Shown: positions 24,895-32,542 of the stretch, piece after piece
Numbering within the stretch: the stretch's first letter is position 1
How the letters are laid out: every line of letters begins with the position of its first letter
DNA from: Streptomyces sp. DT2A-34
GTDB taxonomy: Bacteria; Actinomycetota; Actinomycetes; Streptomycetales; Streptomycetaceae
Reading direction: 5' to 3'
Length of the DNA stretch: 64,000 bases
NCBI RefSeq assembly: GCF_030499515.1
Contig: NZ_JASTWJ010000001.1
Span: 3,266,001-3,330,000, forward strand
Notes under the pieces: model-generated
Told to the model about the DNA's origin: nothing
What the model saw: only the letters and a program-made list of their open reading frames with translations
Databases searched by the model: none
Program-made: the position numbers and the translations under genes

Positions 24895-27558
24895 CTGACT
24901 ACGACTTTCCGAGAGCTCGGAATCCTTCCCGAGACCGCCGAGGCCCTTGAGGCCGTCGGCATCGTCACCCCCTTCCCCATCCAGGAGATGACCCTCCCCG
25001 TCGCCCTCTCCGGCACGGACGTCATCGGCCAGGCCAAGACCGGTACCGGCAAGACGCTGGGCTTCGGTCTCCCGCTCCTGGAGCGCGTCACCGTCCCCGC
25101 CGACGTGGAGGCCGGGCGCGCCAAGCCCGAGGCCCTCACCGACGCCCCGCAGGCGCTCGTCGTCGTCCCCACGCGCGAGCTGTGCACGCAGGTCACCAAC
25201 GACCTGCTGACCGCGGGCAAGGTGCGCAACGTACGCGTCCTCGCCATCTACGGCGGCCGGGCCTACGAGCCCCAGGTCGAGGCCCTCAAGAAGGGCGTCG
25301 ACGTCATCGTCGGCACCCCGGGCCGACTGCTGGACCTCGCGGGCCAGAAGAAGCTCGACCTCAAGCACATCAAGGCGCTCGTCCTCGACGAGGCCGACGA
25401 GATGCTCGACCTGGGCTTCCTGCCCGACGTCGAGAAGATCATCAACATGCTGCCGGCCCGCCGCCAGACCATGCTGTTCTCGGCGACCATGCCGGGCGCG
25501 GTCATCGGCCTCGCGCGCCGCTACATGTCGCAGCCCACCCACATCCGCGCCACCGCGCCGGACGACGAGGGCGCGACGGTCGCGAACACCGCGCAGTTCG
25601 TCTACCGCGCGCACAACATGGACAAGCCGGAGATGGTCGCGCGCATACTGCAGGCCGACGGCCGGGGACTGGCCATGGTCTTCTGCCGTACGAAGCGCAC
25701 CGCGGCCGACCTCGCCGACCAGCTCCAGCAGCGCGGTTTCGCCGCCGGCGCGGTCCACGGCGACCTCGGCCAGGGCGCCCGCGAGCAGGCCCTGCGCGCT
25801 TTCCGCAACGGCAAGGTGGACGTCCTCGTCTGCACCGACGTCGCCGCGCGCGGCATCGACGTCGAGGGCGTGACGCACGTCATCAACTACCAGTCGCCGG
25901 AAGAGGAGAAGACGTACCTGCACCGCATCGGCCGCACCGGCCGCGCGGGCGCCAAGGGCATCGCGATCACCCTCGTCGACTGGGACGACATCCCGCGCTG
26001 GCAGCTGATCAACAAGGCGCTGGAGCTCAACTTCAACGACCCGCCGGAGACGTACTCCACGTCCCCGCACCTCTTCGAGGAACTGAACATCCCCGCGGGC
26101 ACCAAGGGCGTCCTGCCCCGCGCGGAGCGTAAGCGCGCCGGGCTGGCGGCGGAGGAGCTGGAGGACCTCGGCGAGACCGGCGGACGCGGTGGACGCGGTC
26201 GCGGTGGCCGGGGCGGCCGGGACGAGTCCCGCTCGTCCGCGTCCTCGCCCTCGTCGGACCGCGAGCGCTCGGCGCGCACGCCGCGTCGCCGCCGCCGTAC
26301 GCGCGGCGGAGCATCGCTGGACGAGACGCCGGCACCGGCCGCCGGTCCCGCGACGGCGGACGAGACCGTCGAGGCCACCGCGGCGGAGTCCGTGACCGCG
26401 CCTCGCACCCCGCGCCGCCGTCGCCGCACCCGCGGCGGGGCGTCCTCGGAGCCGGCCGCTGCCGTGACGGCCCCTTCCTCGGCGCCCGAGCCCGCGGAGG
26501 CCGCTGAGGCGGCCGTCGCGACGGCGGAGGGCCCGTCCCTGGACGCCTCCGAGGAGGCCGCGGCGAAGCCGCGCCGCCGCCGGACGCGCAAGTCGGCGGA
26601 GCCGAAGGCGACTTCGGCCGAGGCGGCGACGACGCCGGAGGCGGAGGCCACGACGGTCTCGGAGCCCGCGAAGGTCACGGAGGCCGTGCAGGCGTCCGAG
26701 CCCGCTACGGCTCCTGCGGCTGAGCAGGTCTCGGAGCCCGAGGAGGCTCCCGCCACCAAGCCCCGCCGCCGCACCCGCAAGGCAACGACCGCCGCCGAAA
26801 CGGCCGTCGACACGGCCGAGGACACCACCGAGGCCGCACAGGAGACCCCGGAGGCGGCGGAGTCCAAGCCGCGCCGCCGGACGACCCGTAAGGCAACGAC
26901 CGCCGCCGAGACGGCCGTCGACACGGCCGAGGCCACCGAGGCCAAGCCCAAGACGCGCCGCACCCGCAAGACCGCGGCGTCCGCCACCCTGGCCGCCGAC
27001 ATCCCGGCGCAGCCTGCCGGGGAGCCGGAGGCCGCCGAGGCGAAGCCCAAGCGCACCCGCAAGGCCACGGCCACGGCCGCAGAGGCTGCCGTCGACACGG
27101 CCGAGGCCGCGGAGGCCAAGCCCAAGGCTCGCCGCACCCGCAAGGCCACGGCCACGGCCGAAGCCGCCGTGGACACGGCCGAGGGCACGGAGGCGAAGCC
27201 GCGCCGTACGCGCAAGGCCGCCGCGACCGTCGCGGAGCCGGAGGCCGCCGAGGCCAAGCCGCGGCGCACCCGCAAGGCGACGGCCGCTGCCGCCGAGACG
27301 GCCGTCGACACGGCCGAGGCCACCGAGGCCAAGCCCAAGGCACGCCGCACCCGCAAGACCGCGGCGTCCGCCACCCTGGCCGCCGACATCCCGGCCCAGG
27401 CCACGCAGGAGCCGACGGCCACGGAGGCGCCCGCGCCCCGTCGCCGTACCCGCAAGGCCGCGGCGACCGTGGAGGCGGCCGACGCCACGGCCGAGGCGAA
27501 GCCCAAGGTGCGCCGTACCCGTAAGGCCACGGCCGCCACGGAGCCCGCGGAGAGCTGA
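24895..27558 (+). CDS. DEAD-box RNA helicase with long basic repetitive C-terminal tail (RhlE-like)
   Basis: About 887 aa. All helicase motifs present: PFPIQEMT (Q), AKTGTGKT (I), PTRELCTQ (Ia), DEAD (LDEADEMLDLGF), SAT, and HRIGRTGRAG (VI). After residue ~410 comes a ~470-residue tail of Ala/Glu/Thr and KPRRRTRKAT-type repeats, likely RNA-binding and disordered. The best start is CTG 24895 (AGAAGAGGCAGCACC upstream, then TTTFRELGI where the domain begins); ATG 24814 would add 27 residues of no family similarity. Remodels RNA in ribosome assembly or decay. Followed by a strong terminator. Confidence 0.88.
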   Translation: MTTTFRELGILPETAEALEAVGIVTPFPIQEMTLPVALSGTDVIGQAKTGTGKTLGFGLPLLERVTVPADVEAGRAKPEALTDAPQALVVVPTRELCTQVTNDLLTAGKVRNVRVLAIYGGRAYEPQVEALKKGVDVIVGTPGRLLDLAGQKKLDLKHIKALVLDEADEMLDLGFLPDVEKIINMLPARRQTMLFSATMPGAVIGLARRYMSQPTHIRATAPDDEGATVANTAQFVYRAHNMDKPEMVARILQADGRGLAMVFCRTKRTAADLADQLQQRGFAAGAVHGDLGQGAREQALRAFRNGKVDVLVCTDVAARGIDVEGVTHVINYQSPEEEKTYLHRIGRTGRAGAKGIAITLVDWDDIPRWQLINKALELNFNDPPETYSTSPHLFEELNIPAGTKGVLPRAERKRAGLAAEELEDLGETGGRGGRGRGGRGGRDESRSSASSPSSDRERSARTPRRRRRTRGGASLDETPAPAAGPATADETVEATAAESVTAPRTPRRRRRTRGGASSEPAAAVTAPSSAPEPAEAAEAAVATAEGPSLDASEEAAAKPRRRRTRKSAEPKATSAEAATTPEAEATTVSEPAKVTEAVQASEPATAPAAEQVSEPEEAPATKPRRRTRKATTAAETAVDTAEDTTEAAQETPEAAESKPRRRTTRKATTAAETAVDTAEATEAKPKTRRTRKTAASATLAADIPAQPAGEPEAAEAKPKRTRKATATAAEAAVDTAEAAEAKPKARRTRKATATAEAAVDTAEGTEAKPRRTRKAAATVAEPEAAEAKPRRTRKATAAAAETAVDTAEATEAKPKARRTRKTAASATLAADIPAQATQEPTATEAPAPRRRTRKAAATVEAADATAEAKPKVRRTRKATAATEPAES
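26750..27545. repeat. Coding repeats in the DEAD-box helicase tail
   Basis: Imperfect direct repeats encoding TRKATTAAETAVDTAEA and similar units separated by KPKARRTRK-type basic blocks. Two long copies of the TRKTAASATLAADIPAQ segment occur around 26965 and 27350. Confidence 0.75.
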
Positions 27559-27568
27559 TCTCCCGCAC

Positions 27569-27605
27569 GACGGCCCGGTCCCGCCTCACGCGGGGCCGGG
27601 CCGTC
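27569..27605 (+). terminator. Terminator after the DEAD-box helicase
   Basis: 15-bp stem GACGGCCCGGTCCCG / CGGGGCCGGGCCGTC with one G-U pair and a 7-base loop. Confidence 0.8.
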
Positions 27606-27683
27606 GGCGTACCCGGGCCGCCTTGCGCAGGACCCAGCCACCACCAGGTAGGGCTCCGGCGGCGCACCGGCTACCCTCCCCCC

Positions 27684-28589
27684 GTGACCACCCAACCCGC
27701 CTTCACGCCGCCCCCGAACGCCCGCGCCTACCCCCTCGACACCTCCCGCGGGACCTTCGCCGTCGTCGACTCCCCCGCTGCCCCTGGCGTCGAGTCCCGA
27801 GGTGTGGCCCTGCTGCTCCCCGGATTCACCGGCAGCAAGGAGGACTTCACGCTGATGCACGAGCCGCTCGCGGCGCGCGGCTACCGTACGGTCGCCGTCG
27901 ACGGTCGCGGACAGCACGAGTCGGACGGGCCCGAGCAGGACGAATCCGCGTACGCACAGGGCGAGTTGGCCCGGGACGTCCTCGCCCAGGCGGCAGCCCT
28001 GGGAGGCACCCTCGACACCCCCCTCCACCTCTTCGGCCACTCCCTCGGCGGCCAGATCGCCCGCGCGGCCGTCCTCCTCGACCACTCTCCGTTCCGCTCA
28101 CTCACCCTCATGGCGTCGGGCCCCGCCCAGATCTCCGACTCCCAGCAGCAGCGCGTGAAGCTGTTGCGGGACGCGCTCGCGGTGATGACCATGGCCGAGA
28201 CCTGGGAGGCGATCCGCGCCATGGGGCCGCCCGAGGAGGTCGGCGGGCCGGCGCGCGGCATCGGTGGCCAGGAGTTGCTGCGCCGCCGTTGGCTCGGCAC
28301 GAAGCCCGCGCAACTCCTCGCGACGGGACGTCAGTTGTGCACGGAACCGGACCGCGTCGACGAACTGGCCGCCGTACCGCTCCCGTTCCACGTCCTGTCG
28401 GGTGCCAGCGACGACACGTGGCCGGTCCCGGTCCTGGACGACATGGCCGCACGGCTGAACGCCCGCCGGACGATCATCCCCGGCGCCGAGCACTCCCCCA
28501 ACGCCGACCAGCCCCTGCGCACCGCCGAGGCCGTGGCCGACTTCTGGAACAGCGTCGACGGCGCCGGCGCACGCCCGACAGAGGCCTAA
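27684..28589 (+). CDS. Alpha/beta-fold hydrolase
   Basis: 301 aa. Oxyanion LLLPGFTGSKEDF, elbow GHSLGG, acid loop VLSGASDDTWP and His in PGAEHSPN. Monoglyceride-lipase/peptidase-like. GTG start (MTTQPAF). The stop overlaps the convergent NYN gene by four bases. Confidence 0.85.
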   Translation: MTTQPAFTPPPNARAYPLDTSRGTFAVVDSPAAPGVESRGVALLLPGFTGSKEDFTLMHEPLAARGYRTVAVDGRGQHESDGPEQDESAYAQGELARDVLAQAAALGGTLDTPLHLFGHSLGGQIARAAVLLDHSPFRSLTLMASGPAQISDSQQQRVKLLRDALAVMTMAETWEAIRAMGPPEEVGGPARGIGGQELLRRRWLGTKPAQLLATGRQLCTEPDRVDELAAVPLPFHVLSGASDDTWPVPVLDDMAARLNARRTIIPGAEHSPNADQPLRTAEAVADFWNSVDGAGARPTEA

Positions 28590-29479
28590 TACTGCGCCTG
28601 CAGGTGCTCCCAGAACCCGTCCCGCAGCGCCCGCCGCAGATCCGCCTGCCCGCGCAGCGAGTACTGCAGCAGCCCCTCCGCCTCCACCAGCAGGTCCTGG
28701 TCGACGGACCCGGGCAGATAGGGATGCCCGGGCAGTAGTTCCACGAGCGACTCCCGCCCGCGCGCCGCGAGCCACTTCGCGGCGATCTGCGCGCCGACGA
28801 ACCGGACGTCCTCCCGCGTCGGCCGGGCCCCCGCCACCTCGTACGCGGCGGCCGTGCGCCGAGAGACGTACGGCTTGAAGAAGTCGAGGTCGAGGGTGCG
28901 CTGGCTGTCGACCTCCCAGAGCAGGGGCTCGGCCTGGTTGCGGCCTTCCGGCGCCTCGATGCCCCACAGGTGCACCCGCGCCCCGTACCCCTGCGCCGCC
29001 TCGACCGCCGACACCAGGTCCTCGTCCCCGCCGAGGAGTGCCGCGTCGCTGACGGCGCGGTGTCTGGCCAGGGACTCCAGGTCGGTCCTGATCAGTGAGT
29101 CGACGCCCTTTTGCTGGTTGTTGGCGTTGAGGTTCCCCAGCCGCACCTTCACATCGGGGAGCTCGGCGATGGACTGCTGCTCCGCCGTGTGGATACGGCG
29201 CCGCGCACCGTCGTACCAGTAGACCCGCAGCAGCCTGCTGTCCGCGAAGATCGTGCGTGCCCGGTCGATGAGCGCCTCGATCAGTCCTTCGGCGTCCACG
29301 TCGAAGGCGCGACGGTCCTCCGTGCCGGCGACGAGCCGTCCCGCGGCGGCGTAGAGATAGCCCGCGTCGACGAAGATCGCATGGGTCGAGGGCGTCTTCG
29401 CCACCTCGGCGAGCATGCGTTGCAGCAGCTCGTTGGTGTGGTCGATGCGGGCGGCGAGTGCCGCGAGGTCGTCGTTCAT
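28586..29479 (-). CDS. NYN-domain (PIN-like) putative ribonuclease
   Basis: About 297 aa. Starts MNDDLAALAARID, followed by a short coiled region, then the NYN core with the acidic residues expected for metal binding: IFVDAGYL, VRLGN...KGVDSLIRTD and DAALLGGDEDLVSAVEAA. It matches the group annotated as NYN domain proteins in Streptomyces. An upstream ATG at 29503 (MTARTMEA) is possible. RNA target unknown. Confidence 0.82.
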   Translation of the reverse strand: MNDDLAALAARIDHTNELLQRMLAEVAKTPSTHAIFVDAGYLYAAAGRLVAGTEDRRAFDVDAEGLIEALIDRARTIFADSRLLRVYWYDGARRRIHTAEQQSIAELPDVKVRLGNLNANNQQKGVDSLIRTDLESLARHRAVSDAALLGGDEDLVSAVEAAQGYGARVHLWGIEAPEGRNQAEPLLWEVDSQRTLDLDFFKPYVSRRTAAAYEVAGARPTREDVRFVGAQIAAKWLAARGRESLVELLPGHPYLPGSVDQDLLVEAEGLLQYSLRGQADLRRALRDGFWEHLQAQY

Positions 29480-29599
29480 CGCCTCCATTGTCCTGGCGGT
29501 CACGCTGCGAACACAACCGGTCCCGGTCAGTCCCCCGGCGATCTCTCACCAGCCACTTACCGGTCAGTAGTTAGCCGTTCGAAAAATTTCCTTAGCGTA

Positions 29600-29627
29600 G
29601 GGAATGTTTGTAACACGCAAGCCGTTG
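29600..29627 (+). promoter_or_regulatory. Sigma-R-type promoter upstream of the 50-aa protein gene
   Basis: GGGAAT, exactly 18 bases, GTTG: a full match to the sigma-R consensus. Predicted RNA start near 29634, leaving a ~60-base leader that contains the ribosome site of the next gene. Confidence 0.7.
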
Positions 29628-29696
29628 CATACGTGTGTAACCAAGTGTGAACCCAGTAGTTCTCCTCAGGAGGATGACCAGACGAAGGGAGAAGCC

Positions 29697-29849
29697 ATGC
29701 GCTTCGAAATCATGCGACTCGACGAGGTCGACGGCACGCCCGTGGACAGCACCGTCGTAGACGCCGCCTCCGTCAACCGGATCGTTCAGCAGGCCGCGGC
29801 AATCGGTCAGCGGCTTTGGATCCGACCGGCCGAGACCACGGCCTCATAA
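29697..29849 (+). CDS. 50-residue conserved small protein
   Basis: Starts MRFEIMRLDEVDGTPVDST and ends RLWIRPAETTAS. It has AAGGGAGAAG just before the ATG and a second purine-rich block CAGGAGGATG further up. No motif known to me. Bounded by a sigma-R-type promoter and a strong terminator, so it looks like a self-standing stress gene. Confidence 0.75.
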   Translation: MRFEIMRLDEVDGTPVDSTVVDAASVNRIVQQAAAIGQRLWIRPAETTAS

Positions 29850-29875
29850 CAGACGCGGATCACCGCAGAAGCTTC

Positions 29876-29913
29876 GAAGCCCCCGTACGGCACTCAGGCC
29901 GTACGGGGGCTTC
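29876..29913. terminator. Bidirectional terminator between the 50-aa gene and marC
   Basis: 15-bp perfect stem GAAGCCCCCGTACGG / CCGTACGGGGGCTTC with an 8-base loop between convergent genes. Confidence 0.85.
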
Positions 29914-29928
29914 GCGCATACGTCGGGC

Positions 29929-30534
29929 TCAGGCGCCCTGGATCACCTGCGTGACGCCGTTGATGATCTGCTGCACGGCGATCGCCGACAGCATCATGCC
30001 CGCGAGCCGCGTCACCAGGACCACGCCGCCGTCCTTGATGACCCGGATGATCAGCAGCGAGTACCGCATCACGAGCCACAGCACGACATGGATGGCGAGG
30101 ATCGCCGTCCACACCGACACCCGCATGCCGACGCCGTCGGCCTTCTGCACGGCGAGGATGACCGACACGATCGCACCCGGCCCGGCCAGCAGCGGCATGC
30201 CCAGCGGGACGAGGGCGACGTTGACGTCCTTGGTCTGCTTGGGCTCGTCGGTCTTGCCGGTGAGCAGGTCGAGCGCGATCAGCAGGAGCAGCAGCCCGCC
30301 CGCGATCATCAGCGCGGGGACGGAGACGTGCAGGTAGTTGAGGATCTGGTGGCCGAGGAGCCCGAACACCGTGATCACACCGCCCGCCACACAGACGGCC
30401 TGGAAGGCCATCCGCTTCTGCACCTTGGCCGGCCGACCGGCGGTGAGCGCGAGGAAGATCGGGGTGATCCCGGGGGGATCCATGATGACGAAGAGGGTCA
30501 GGAACAGGGAGCCGAAGACGGCGAGGTCGAACAT
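29929..30534 (-). CDS. MarC-family inner-membrane protein
   Basis: 201 aa, six membrane segments with the family hallmark MDPPGITPIFLALT near residue 18. Once linked to multiple antibiotic resistance, but that role was withdrawn; transport substrate unknown. ATG start; downstream partner none. Confidence 0.88.
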   Translation of the reverse strand: MFDLAVFGSLFLTLFVIMDPPGITPIFLALTAGRPAKVQKRMAFQAVCVAGGVITVFGLLGHQILNYLHVSVPALMIAGGLLLLLIALDLLTGKTDEPKQTKDVNVALVPLGMPLLAGPGAIVSVILAVQKADGVGMRVSVWTAILAIHVVLWLVMRYSLLIIRVIKDGGVVLVTRLAGMMLSAIAVQQIINGVTQVIQGA

Positions 30535-30600
30535 GGGTGATGGGCCTTGCGAAGTGGAGGAAACGAGCGGTGGGCAGGACTGGGCTGAGCTGGGCTACGG

Positions 30601-30680
30601 CCGCTGTGCCGCTACCGCTGTGGGCAAACGTTCCGCAGGGCGGAACGGGTGGGCACAGCCGACAGCGCCGGGTGCCTCGA
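30601..30680. repeat. Intergenic repeat family C, copy 1
   Basis: Core hairpin CGTTCCGC-AGG-GCGGAACG flanked by CTGTGGGCA and GGGTGGGCACAGCC. The reverse complement of this ~80-base unit recurs at 55640-55725. Confidence 0.8.
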
Positions 30681-30702
30681 AACGAACGTGAAGGCGGCCG
30701 AC

Positions 30703-31560
30703 CTAGACCCCGCCGGCCCCCGGGACGGGAAACGCCCCGGTCGCCCGTCGCGTGATCTCGCCGTACACCTCGGGATCCGTCGTGTACTCGCCGAGCACAC
30801 ACGTCTTGCGGCTGCCGTGGTAGTCGCTGGACCCGGTCGTCAGCAGCCCGAGCTCCTTCGCGAGCCCGCGCAGCCGCGCGCGCGTGTCGGGATCGTGGTC
30901 CATGTGGTCGACCTCGATGCCGTCGAGCCCGGCCGCGGCCATATCGGCGATCGCGGACTCCGGCACCGTACGCCCCCGCTTGCTCGCCGCCGGATGCGCG
31001 AAGACGGCGACGCCCCCCGCGTCCTTGATCAGCCGGATCGCCTCGAACGGGTCGGTCTCGTGCTTCTCCACGAAGGCCCGCCCGCCGTCGGCCAGCCAGT
31101 CCTGCGTGAAGGCGTCCCCCACGGTCGGTACGACCCCGAGCTCGACCAGCGCGGTGGCGACATGCGGCCGGCCGACCGAGCCGTCACCGGCGATCCGCAG
31201 CACCTGCTCCCAGGTGACGGGAACGCCCAGCTCGTTGAGCTTGGCGACCATGCCCTGGGCCCGGGGCACCCGGTCGTCGCGCACCAGCTCCCGCTCGGCG
31301 AGCAGCGCCGGCTCCTCGGGGTCGAAGAGGTAGGCCAGCATGTGCATGCTGATGCCGTCGATACGGCAGGACAGCTCGGCGCCGGTGACGAGGCTGAGCC
31401 CCGGCGGCAGCGCGGCGATCGCCTCGGCGTACCCGCGGGTGGTGTCGTGATCGGTGAGTGCCACGACGTCCAGTCCGGCCGCCGCGGCATTGCGCACGAG
31501 CTCGGCTGGGGTGTCCGTGCCGTCGGAGGCGGTGGAGTGGGTGTGCAGATCGATACGCAC
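30703..31560 (-). CDS. PHP-domain phosphoesterase
   Basis: About 285 aa. Metal-binding motifs of the polymerase-and-histidinol-phosphatase fold in order: DLHTHSTASDGT, ALTDHDT, GAELSC, FAHPA and TGSSDYHG. Homologues hydrolyse nucleoside 3',5'-bisphosphate or act as 5'-to-3' nucleases (RnaseAM/TrpH type). GTG start VRIDLHTHS has GGAG upstream; a TTG seven codons earlier is the alternative. Confidence 0.88.
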   Translation of the reverse strand: MRIDLHTHSTASDGTDTPAELVRNAAAAGLDVVALTDHDTTRGYAEAIAALPPGLSLVTGAELSCRIDGISMHMLAYLFDPEEPALLAERELVRDDRVPRAQGMVAKLNELGVPVTWEQVLRIAGDGSVGRPHVATALVELGVVPTVGDAFTQDWLADGGRAFVEKHETDPFEAIRLIKDAGGVAVFAHPAASKRGRTVPESAIADMAAAGLDGIEVDHMDHDPDTRARLRGLAKELGLLTTGSSDYHGSRKTCVLGEYTTDPEVYGEITRRATGAFPVPGAGGV

Positions 31561-31670
31561 GACGCGAACTCCAGACGGCAACGGGACGGAAGGGGCCGCT
31601 CAAGGATAACCAGATTTTCAACGACCCCGGTCACACCCGCACAGCAATACGCCCCTTACACAGGCACCCC

Positions 31671-31744
31671 TAGGGGCGCGGGGCTGTATCGATATGCGGC
31701 TCCGCCCGCGGGGGCGCGACCAGCCACAGACGACCCGCACCCGC
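31671..31744. repeat. Intergenic repeat family B, copy 1
   Basis: About 75 bases including GGGGCTGTATCGATATGCGG and CGCGACCAGCCACA. A reverse-complement copy lies at 49221-49295 and a shortened relative at 59521-59570. Confidence 0.8.
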
Positions 31745-31776
31745 CCCTCGACAGGGGCACCCCACCCCCGTAGGCG

Positions 31777-32418
31777 CTACGGTTCAAGCAAGCGCGGCGA
31801 CAACGCCCCACAGGGCACCAGCTCCACCTCGGCCCCCGCGTCCCGCAGGTCCGTCAGCACCAGCTCGTCGTACATCAACAACCCGGACTGCTCGGGCCAC
31901 ACGACCGCCCACAGCCACATCCCGAGCGCCTCCCCCGCGAAGACGGCGCGGTCCTCGGGGGTGCCGGAGACATGCCACAGCGGCGTCGGGCGGCCGGCGG
32001 CCAGAACCTTGGCCTGGGGCGGCTTCTCGACGTTCATGTGCGGCCCCGGGTCCGGTCCGTCCATGCCCGCGTAGCGCGCGCCGAGGCCGACGCCGAGTTC
32101 CTCGGCGACCAGGATCAGCTCGCCCATGCCGCCGAGCGGGCCGGGTCCGGAGCAGGCCACGGCGGTCGCGCGGCCGCCACTGCGGTCGTCGCCCGCACTG
32201 GCGACACCCGTGAACAGCCAGCCGATCGGCAGCGGCCACGGCATCCACACCGGCACCTGCGTGCGGTGCACCACAACTCCGAGGGCCTCGACGCTGGGCG
32301 GGATCACGGGCTGCACCGGATGCACGGTGCCGTGCACATCGCACTGCCAGGTGTCGGCGAAGAGTCCGGGAGCCCTGACCCGGCCACCACACTTCGGGCA
32401 ACTGGGTTCGCCCCTCAT
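31777..32418 (-). CDS. DUF6758 family protein with N-terminal zinc ribbon
   Basis: 213 aa. A CPKCGG pair and a later WQCDVHG give a zinc-ribbon-like start (residues ~7-28), followed by a domain with LGGMGELILVAEELGVGLGARYAG. Function unknown. No operon partner is obvious. Confidence 0.75.
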   Translation of the reverse strand: MRGEPSCPKCGGRVRAPGLFADTWQCDVHGTVHPVQPVIPPSVEALGVVVHRTQVPVWMPWPLPIGWLFTGVASAGDDRSGGRATAVACSGPGPLGGMGELILVAEELGVGLGARYAGMDGPDPGPHMNVEKPPQAKVLAAGRPTPLWHVSGTPEDRAVFAGEALGMWLWAVVWPEQSGLLMYDELVLTDLRDAGAEVELVPCGALSPRLLEP

Positions 32419-32493
32419 AGGGCCCCACGGTCCTACCCCTCGTGCGTCACGTCAAGGACGATCACCCGTCCGGACGGAACCGGTTCACGAAGG

Positions 32494-32507
32494 AGGCGGA
32501 TCCGCCT
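32494..32507. promoter_or_regulatory. 14-bp palindrome upstream of the MFS promoter
   Basis: Perfect AGGCGGATCCGCCT just before the -35 box. Could be a second operator or a hairpin. Confidence 0.4.
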
Positions 32508-32536
32508 TTGCATCGTTAGCATGTCTAACTTAATAT
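32508..32536 (+). promoter_or_regulatory. MFS promoter with embedded palindromic operator
   Basis: TTGCAT, 17 bases, TAATAT. The spacer contains the inverted repeat GTTAG-CATGT-CTAAC (32515-32529), a MarR-like operator shape. The predicted RNA start coincides with ATG 32543, so the transcript would be leaderless and repressed by a protein binding between -35 and -10. Confidence 0.65.
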
Positions 32537-32542
32537 ATGTAC

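Noticed and set aside
25887..28085. 732-codon minus-strand frame opposite the DEAD-box helicase tail
   Set aside because: Shadow of the repetitive Ala/Arg tail and the next hydrolase gene; no start context or domain.
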